Shown here piece by piece: positions 23,064 through 28,024 of a DNA stretch of 28,024 bases. Source of the stretch: CAYYMD01 sp964480425 (GTDB taxonomy: Bacteria > Planctomycetota > Phycisphaerae > SM23-33). The DNA is taken from contig CAYZPY010000016.1 of NCBI GenBank assembly GCA_964480425.1, positions 1 through 28,024 of the forward strand, in the 5' to 3' direction. A program made the translations under genes and the position numbers. How positions within the stretch are numbered: the stretch's first letter is position 1; every line of letters begins with the position of its first letter. The notes below the pieces were generated by a model. That model did no database searches. It worked only from the letters and a program-made list of their open reading frames with translations, and was not told the origin of the DNA.

Positions 23064-23189
23064 ATGTTTAGTGCCTTGCATTTAGCCAAGATTTGGGGGA
23101 CCTGGGTACATTGGTGGCAGATTCCGCTGCTGCTAATCCTGATCGGGCTGATAATATTTCTGGTTAAGTATCGTCGCGGCCAGATGTAG
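23064..23189 (+). CDS. Small single-TM membrane protein (41 residues)
   Basis: The ATG at 23064 has TAGGAG seven bases upstream, one of the best ribosome-binding sites in the window. The 41 codons encode a short amphipathic N-terminus (MFSALHLAKIWG), a Trp-rich stretch (TWVHWWQ), a hydrophobic helix at about 20-34 (IPLLLILIGLIIFLV) and a basic end (KYRRGQM), which suggests the N-terminus faces out. I do not recognise the family. It lies between the tRNA terminator and holA on the same strand, with about 90 bp to the likely holA start. It could be a real small membrane protein accompanying an unseen partner, or a leader. The SD, TM pattern and positive-inside end together argue against chance. 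Confidence 0.6.
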   Translation: MFSALHLAKIWGTWVHWWQIPLLLILIGLIIFLVKYRRGQM

Positions 23190-23281
23190 CCCGGCCTGTA
23201 CTGAGTACCAGACCGTTGAGCCCGACATCCGACGTCGGGCCGGGCGGTTCTGGTGCTGACGAATCGTATCATAAAGAACTG

Positions 23282-24274
23282 ATGCGGACCGGTCTGCTGC
23301 GACCGGCGCCGCCGGTGGGGAAGATGGCCGGCAAAGATCTAAAGTGCATTTACGTGCTGCGCGGTGACGAACCGGCGCTGGTCGACCATCACCGCGCTCA
23401 AATCATATCGCAGGCGCTGGGCGACGCCGATAGCCAGACTTCGCTGATGAAATTCGAGTCCGACGCCGACCTGGCAGACGTGCTCGACGGGCTGCGGACC
23501 CTGCCGTTCCTGGCGCCCAGGAGGGTGGTGGTGGTGCGCGGGGCAGATGCGTTCGTTACGCGGCATCGCGAGGCACTGGAGAAATATTTCAAGAATCCTT
23601 CACGCAACGCCGTGCTCATCCTCCAGGTCACCAGGTGGAACAAGACCTGGCGCATCCACAAGAACATGTCCACGCGCGGCGAGCTGATAGATTGCTCGAC
23701 CCCCGCGGCAGGGGACCTGCGGAAAGTAATCCGCGCCGCCGCCCAGCAGCGCGGAAAGAAAATACGCAACGATGCCGTCGAGGCGCTTATCGAGTTCGTC
23801 GGCGCCGATCAGGCCGCCATTTTGAATTACGTCGAGCAGCTGTCGCTCTACGCCGACGAACGAGACACCATTACCGCTGACGACGTCGGCGCCCTGGTGG
23901 CGCCCACTGCCGGACCGGCCGCATTCGCCCTGACAAACGCCATCGCAGCAGGCGACGCCGCCGCGGCGCTGCGCCAGCTGAACAAAATGATAAGCACGCG
24001 CGGGGACGAGTTCAGGGCCTTGGGCGCGGTCCACTGGCATCTCAGGAATGCGTATTCCGCCGCTAGGCGGCTCCAAAACGGGCGCCCCTCCGATGTGAGC
24101 ATGCCCGCCGCCCCTAAGAGGGACTTCATGAAAATGCTCAATCGCCGCTCGGTGAGCGATTTCCGCCGCGACCTGCGGCGACTGGCGGCCACCGACCTGG
24201 CGATGAAATCAGGACGCGATCCCGTAGCCGCCATGCGCGAACTGATTATTAACCTCTGCTCGTCGCAAAAATAA
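23282..24274 (+). CDS. holA: DNA polymerase III delta subunit
   Basis: The protein matches the clamp-loader delta subunit in length (about 330 residues) and layout. It begins with a strand IYVLRGDEPALVDHH, followed by an AAA+-like domain with LRTLPFLAPRRVVVVRGAD, the helical lid with NDAVEALIEFVGADQAAILNYVEQL, and a C-terminal collar with DLAMKSGRDP near the end. HolA opens the sliding clamp for loading at primers. The open frame runs back to a TTG at 23216; ATGs occur at 23282 and 23324. The conserved part begins at about 23340, so either ATG would serve, and neither has a convincing SD (23324 has GGGGAAG directly adjacent). A GCCCGAC/GTCGGGC hairpin (about 23220-23240) precedes it. Its stop abuts that of the next, convergent gene with no gap. 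Confidence 0.88.
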   Translation: MRTGLLRPAPPVGKMAGKDLKCIYVLRGDEPALVDHHRAQIISQALGDADSQTSLMKFESDADLADVLDGLRTLPFLAPRRVVVVRGADAFVTRHREALEKYFKNPSRNAVLILQVTRWNKTWRIHKNMSTRGELIDCSTPAAGDLRKVIRAAAQQRGKKIRNDAVEALIEFVGADQAAILNYVEQLSLYADERDTITADDVGALVAPTAGPAAFALTNAIAAGDAAAALRQLNKMISTRGDEFRALGAVHWHLRNAYSAARRLQNGRPSDVSMPAAPKRDFMKMLNRRSVSDFRRDLRRLAATDLAMKSGRDPVAAMRELIINLCSSQK

Positions 24275-25600
24275 TCAAGCCCCGCGCTTCCTGCGCACCG
24301 AGAGCAATGGCCAAACGCCTGCAAGCAGAATCGCCCACGAGGTGGGTTCGGGGTTTGCGTAGGTATTGCCCCAGTTCTGCAGTAGCGAGGCCAGATCGTC
24401 GGAGTCTATGTAATCGTCGTCAACCAGGTCGCCCAATTCCCAGGATGAATATGGCTGTTCGAAATTTTGCAGGAGAATGGACAGGTCGTCGGCATCTACA
24501 ATGTCATCCCAGTTTACGTCGCCGGGATCCGGGGCGGGGGGGCGGACCATGAACTGAATGCCGTGATCATCCGAGAGAGGGGCGCTGTGTACAAGTAAGC
24601 TTGCGTCAGAACTCAAGTAGCATTCATGGATGTTCCCTGTGCCGTCCTCGACGGCTGTCAGTTTGCCCTCGGCGTCCATGCTCCACGTGCCTGTAATAGT
24701 ATAGGCGTCCGGATCGCGATCGCCGTCGTATTCCTCAATACTGAAGCTGAAGGTGTTGTCGTCCCGCACGTCCAGCACACCCCACTGTGTCCAGGGATTC
24801 TCTCCGTTTGAGTCAACGTAGAAGTTTTGTGACAAGTACGTTCCAACCGCCTGGGATTCCGTCCGCCCGGAACCTTTTTTCAGGGTGAACGAGAATCCCA
24901 CGTCTTGGTCATCGTCCGGGTCGTTGTCGAAACGCATGGCCATGTCGCCTGCTCCCAGACCGACCTGGACAGTGCTGTTGTCGGCGTCGCTGGTAACGTT
25001 GAGAATGGCTTCCGAAGCATTGAGCGACCAGGTTCCGGTCTGGGTACTGGTTGAGCCGTCGGAGTCCTGTGCAGTAATGCTGTAAGTGTGATCGGCGTTC
25101 ATCCGGATCGTTCCCGCGTTAACCCAACTGAAGCGGCTGTCGGCCCCAAGCCAGTGACCGAAGTACGCGCTTTCGCCGATGATGTCCGCTTCGGTTACAC
25201 CGCCGGCCTTGCGCAGAAGCGGGGAAATGCCAATGTCGTTGTCGCCGTCGGGCTCGCGGTTCAGAGAAATGATCATGTTATTATTGACCGCAAGAATGGA
25301 GGTATCTTGCGGGCCGCCGTCCCAGCTGCCGGTAAGGTGGCACCACCAGTCGTCGTCAAAACTCGTATCCGTTACGCTAAGGGAGTGTGTATAGTGGTCT
25401 CCATTTCGATCCGTGTAGTCAAAGGTAAGCGTGTCGTCCTGGTACGCCGCCTGCCCGCTGTCGGCGCCGGGGTCTGCCGTCGTCATGTCGGCGCCGATGT
25501 ACCCGTACCAGTAATCGCCACATGGGTCGTAAGGAACCGCATGAGTACAGGACGCCGTAATCACCATAACCGCCCCGAGAATTATTGTCTTGCGTATCAT
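24275..25600 (-). CDS. Exported protein with dockerin-like repeats and PEP-CTERM anchor
   Basis: From the ATG at 25600 (AAGGGA seven bases upstream) the protein has 441 residues and a signal peptide ending near ASCTHA. The body has three repeats of about 100 residues, each a small beta-barrel-like unit with GTWSL/GTWSM and DNTFSFS/DHTYSIT strands. Near the end, two dockerin-type calcium loops follow: GDVNWDDIVDADDLSILLQNF and GDLVDDDYIDSDDLASLLQNW. The last 25 residues are a PEP-CTERM signal (NPEPTSWAILLAG...RRKRG). This dockerin plus PEP-CTERM pairing is typical of Phycisphaerae surface proteins. A second in-frame ATG at 25681 has an even better SD (GGAGG), giving an N-terminal extension of 27 residues. 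A promoter lies at 25811-25839. Confidence 0.85.
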   Translation of the reverse strand: MIRKTIILGAVMVITASCTHAVPYDPCGDYWYGYIGADMTTADPGADSGQAAYQDDTLTFDYTDRNGDHYTHSLSVTDTSFDDDWWCHLTGSWDGGPQDTSILAVNNNMIISLNREPDGDNDIGISPLLRKAGGVTEADIIGESAYFGHWLGADSRFSWVNAGTIRMNADHTYSITAQDSDGSTSTQTGTWSLNASEAILNVTSDADNSTVQVGLGAGDMAMRFDNDPDDDQDVGFSFTLKKGSGRTESQAVGTYLSQNFYVDSNGENPWTQWGVLDVRDDNTFSFSIEEYDGDRDPDAYTITGTWSMDAEGKLTAVEDGTGNIHECYLSSDASLLVHSAPLSDDHGIQFMVRPPAPDPGDVNWDDIVDADDLSILLQNFEQPYSSWELGDLVDDDYIDSDDLASLLQNWGNTYANPEPTSWAILLAGVWPLLSVRRKRGA

Positions 25601-25810
25601 GTCGCCATCCCTTCGCGTTGAATCTGCCGCATTGTGGGTCACGCCGTTCGGTCTTGGACGTTTTGGATTGAATCGCCACATCAACTACCCTCCGTGTGTG
25701 TCAAAACGCCGCGTCCTTCTTTATTAATCGGCGGGAACTTCCTGTCGTAGCCGCTCGAGTGCGAAAACTAATACCGACTGAACGTGCCACTTGTTGTGTT
25801 GGAGTTTTGA

Positions 25811-25839
25811 ATTTTATAACGCATTCCAGTTTTCGTCAA
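25811..25839 (-). promoter_or_regulatory. Sigma-70-like promoter for the dockerin/PEP-CTERM gene
   Basis: On the minus strand TTGACG (25839-25834) and TAAAAT (25816-25811) are separated by 17 bp. The leader to the ATG at 25600 would be about 200 bases. Confidence 0.65.
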
Positions 25840-25978
25840 TAAGATAATTGCAGTAAAATTCGCGTAAGTTCTTATAATTGGAACATATAACATAATCCCC
25901 TTTCGGTGCGGACGTCGGGTTCCTCAACAGATCTTTGAAGCATCACCGGGAGAATGGAGAAGTAGTTCAGTCAGTTAA

Positions 25979-26009
25979 CGGCGGAGGGTTTCGCATTACC
26001 CGCCCGCCG
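25979..26009. other. Strong GC hairpin inside a tRNA-like stretch
   Basis: CGGCGG (25979-25984) pairs with CCGCCG (26004-26009), and GGGT (25986-25989) pairs with ACCC (25998-26001) across a small bulge. GTTTT follows on the plus strand only, so for the helicase gene (minus) it lacks the T-run of an intrinsic terminator. Confidence 0.5.
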
Positions 26010-26029
26010 GTTTTAGTCGGATTTGTGAA

Positions 26030-28024
26030 TTAACGCCCCGCCTGGCTGGCGAACTCGTCGCGGATGATTTCGATGTCGGGCAGAGAGTCGATGAAGAACC
26101 GCCCGTAGCGTCGGGTGACGATGCGGTGGTCCAGCACGACGACGAAGCCGGTGTCGGCCCCGGAGCGGATGAGCCGGCCGAAGCCCTGACGGAAGCGGAT
26201 AATCGCCTCGGGCACCTGGTACTCGATGAAGGGGTCGCCCCCGCCGGCGCGGATGGATTCTATCCGCGCCTCGGTCAGCGGGGAGTCCGGCACGGCGAAG
26301 GGCAGTTTGGTTATTATCACGTTGGAAAGCGCATCGCCGGCTACGTCCACTCCCTGCCAGAAACTCATCGTACCCAGCAGCACCGCACGTCGGCGACTGC
26401 GGAACCGCTGGAGCATTTTGGACCGTCCCAGGCGTCCGCCCTGAACCAGCAGTTCGTAATCGCCCCGGAGGGCGAAGTCCTCCAATGCCCCGGCCACCGC
26501 ACGCAGCATGGCGTAACTGGTGAACAGCACGAAGCACCGCCCGGTGGACTTGTTGACGTAATATTGTATAGCCCCGACGGCCTGGGGCACGAATGCGTTA
26601 AGATTGTTCGGCTCGCCCAGTCGGGTCTCGATGTAGAGTCGGGCCTGGCGGCGGTAGTCGAACGGGCTGTCCAGCAGCAGTTCGTCGGCCTCGTCGACCC
26701 CCAGGCGACTGCGGAGATATTCGAAGCCGTGCTTGTTGCTGTGTCCCCGTCGGACCGCAAGCGTGGCGCTGGTCAGCACGACCGAATCCACCGACTCGAA
26801 AACCTCCCGGCGCAGTATGCCCGAGACGTCTATCGGTGCCGAGCACAGCGCCACTGCCGGCGCGCCGCGCCCGTGCCTGCTTTGGACCCAGTATGCATGG
26901 TCGTCGTCTTCCTGGGCGATCAGCCGCTCTGTCTGCCGCGCCGCCTCGCGTGCGCGCTGCTCGTATCCGCTCATCTCGAATGCCTCTTCGGCGTCGAGCC
27001 GGCGGCGAATTTTGTTCAGCGACCCGGCCACTTCGTTCAGCGCCTCGCTGAGCGTGTTTGGGACCACGTTGGGACGGGTGATGCGCCCGTTTTGCTCGAT
27101 GCCGCCTTCCTTTCGTCCGCGCCTGTTCGCCAATGAGCCGAAAAATTCTTCGCAGGCGTCGGCGGCGCGGTTTACGGCGTCGGTGGCGGATTTCTCGCCG
27201 TGCAGCGCCGGCAGGCCCCGCCCGCTCTTGTCGTTATACAGTTCGCGCAAAAGGTAGTTCACAGCCGATGATGTCACGCTGACGCCGAAGTGGTCCAAGG
27301 CGACCTGTTCGATGGTGTGCGCCTCGTCCAAAACGACCAGGTCGTAGTCGCCCAGAAGGGAGTGCTCGCCCTTTGAGGCGGACTTTCGGGCGGGAATCTG
27401 CCGCAGCGCCAGGTCGGAGAAGAACAGCGCGTGGTTGACCACGACGATGTCGGACTGCTGCATCCGCTTTCGCGCCTTCTGGAGGTGGCAGTCGTTCCAG
27501 TGGGCGCACTGGCTTGCGCGACAGGCGCCGAACTCGCTGCGGACCTTCTGCCACACACTCTCGTCCAGTTCGAAGTCGATGTCCTGGCGCGAGGCGGACT
27601 CGGTGCGGTCGGCCCAGTCGGCCAGATGCCGCAGCTGCCGCCGCTGGCGGGGGGAATCGAAGATTTTGTCCGACCCGCGCAGCGCCAGGTTCAACCGTCG
27701 GCGGCAAATGTAATTGTTGCGCCCCTTTCCCAGCACCGCCTTGACTTTAAAGGGAAGGATCTTCTGCAGAAACGGCAGGTCCTTATCGATGAGCTGCTCC
27801 TGGAGTGCTATGGTGTAGGTCGATGCGATTACTCGGTCGCCGTTTTCGGCGGCGTGGAGTATGGCGGGAATAAGGTAGGCGAAGCTCTTGCCAACGCCGG
27901 TGCCGGCCTCGACCACCAGGTGGCGGTGGTCGCCGAACGCGCGCCCCACGGCGTCGGCCATCTCTATCTGCTCGCGCCGCTGTTCGAACCCATCTACGAG
28001 GCGCTGGGGGAGCGAAGCAGACAG
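26030..28024 (-). CDS. DinG/XPD-family ATP-dependent DNA helicase (5' end cut by window)
   Basis: The frame continues through the window edge, so the ATG at 27961 is internal: the 21 codons before it read LPQRLVDGFEQRREQIEMA, a typical DinG opening with the Q-motif. Numbering from that ATG, Walker A is EAGTGVGKS (18-26) and Walker B is VLDEAH (DEAH 212-215). The four FeS-cluster cysteines are C86 and C147-C152-C158 (CRASQCAHWNDC). Motif VI is QGFGRLIRSG near the end. This is a 5'-3' superfamily 2 helicase that unwinds R-loops, D-loops and G-quadruplexes in repair and at replication-transcription conflicts. Only the first few dozen residues are missing. Codon use matches the other genes. Confidence 0.93.
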   Translation of the reverse strand: MSASLPQRLVDGFEQRREQIEMADAVGRAFGDHRHLVVEAGTGVGKSFAYLIPAILHAAENGDRVIASTYTIALQEQLIDKDLPFLQKILPFKVKAVLGKGRNNYICRRRLNLALRGSDKIFDSPRQRRQLRHLADWADRTESASRQDIDFELDESVWQKVRSEFGACRASQCAHWNDCHLQKARKRMQQSDIVVVNHALFFSDLALRQIPARKSASKGEHSLLGDYDLVVLDEAHTIEQVALDHFGVSVTSSAVNYLLRELYNDKSGRGLPALHGEKSATDAVNRAADACEEFFGSLANRRGRKEGGIEQNGRITRPNVVPNTLSEALNEVAGSLNKIRRRLDAEEAFEMSGYEQRAREAARQTERLIAQEDDDHAYWVQSRHGRGAPAVALCSAPIDVSGILRREVFESVDSVVLTSATLAVRRGHSNKHGFEYLRSRLGVDEADELLLDSPFDYRRQARLYIETRLGEPNNLNAFVPQAVGAIQYYVNKSTGRCFVLFTSYAMLRAVAGALEDFALRGDYELLVQGGRLGRSKMLQRFRSRRRAVLLGTMSFWQGVDVAGDALSNVIITKLPFAVPDSPLTEARIESIRAGGGDPFIEYQVPEAIIRFRQGFGRLIRSGADTGFVVVLDHRIVTRRYGRFFIDSLPDIEIIRDEFASQAGR

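Larger units (their letters stand above)
25601..26029. other. Intergenic region between the helicase and PEP-CTERM genes
   Basis: The 429-bp region holds the promoter of the PEP-CTERM gene (25811-25839, minus strand), its leader of about 200 bases with a possible upstream start at 25681, AT-rich DNA (25800-25900), and a tRNA-like stretch with a strong hairpin (25956-26014). I see no further gene. Confidence 0.6.

Noticed and set aside
25979..26014. Intrinsic terminator for the helicase gene
   Set aside because: The T-run is on the wrong side for the minus-strand helicase transcript; no plus-strand gene upstream needs it.
1..28024. CRISPR array, IS element, prophage or integrase
   Set aside because: I found no regularly spaced repeats, no transposase or integrase motifs and no terminal repeats flanking genes.

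Overview
The window looks like a chromosomal segment of a GC-rich Planctomycetota bacterium, most likely class Phycisphaerae. I infer this from the gene content: two Tat-exported Cys-type sulfatases in tandem, two PEP-CTERM exported proteins (one with a dockerin-like pair of repeats next to the anchor), an MJ0042-type zinc-ribbon protein, an LTxxQ/Spy-like periplasmic protein and a RicT/PSP1 protein. No phage, transposase, CRISPR or plasmid genes are visible. Most of the window is ordinary chromosome.

Layout. 1-1353 (+): the end of an EamA-type transporter, translationally coupled to a HhH-GPD DNA glycosylase. 1369-2469 (-): a diguanylate cyclase with a degenerate receiver. 2673-9824 (+): a PPi-type phosphofructokinase, a GH10-like protein that seems to have lost its nucleophile, a ComEA-like HhH protein, a CPBP membrane protease, topoisomerase I (topA) and a small cupin. 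9852-13030 (-): a two-gene sulfatase operon. 13503-14351 (+): a PEP-CTERM protein behind a near-consensus sigma-70 promoter. 14434-15213 (-): a LOG-family phosphoribohydrolase. 15389-17637 (+): a HAD-like lipoprotein and a RicT/PSP1 protein. 17663-21772 (-): an MJ0042 protein, a second HAD-like lipoprotein and an M48 membrane peptidase. 21952-22957 (+): an LTxxQ protein and a CAU-anticodon tRNA. 23064-24274 (+): a 41-residue membrane peptide and holA. 24275-25600 (-): a dockerin-like/PEP-CTERM protein. 26030-28024 (-): a DinG-type helicase cut by the window end.

Themes. Genome maintenance is well represented (HhH-GPD glycosylase, topA, holA, DinG-like helicase). So is the cell envelope: sulfatases, PEP-CTERM proteins, lipoproteins, CPBP and M48 proteases, and the LTxxQ protein. 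The sulfatases and the GH10 relative fit a polysaccharide-degrading lifestyle. The PPi-type phosphofructokinase fits an energy-saving, possibly anaerobic, glycolysis.

Best leads for something undescribed: (1) two diverged HAD-fold lipoproteins within 5 kb, one with an intact catalytic core and one degenerate; (2) a 41-codon single-TM gene with a strong ribosome-binding site between the tRNA and holA; (3) a three-copy 14-bp AT-rich tandem repeat upstream of a perfect TTGACA/TATAAT promoter; (4) a long hairpin element upstream of the sulfatase operon; (5) a tightly folded leader abutting the Shine-Dalgarno of the LTxxQ gene; (6) a tRNA terminator that reuses the acceptor strand. I see no clear multi-gene defence or mobile system. 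All family calls are from reading motifs, with no database search.
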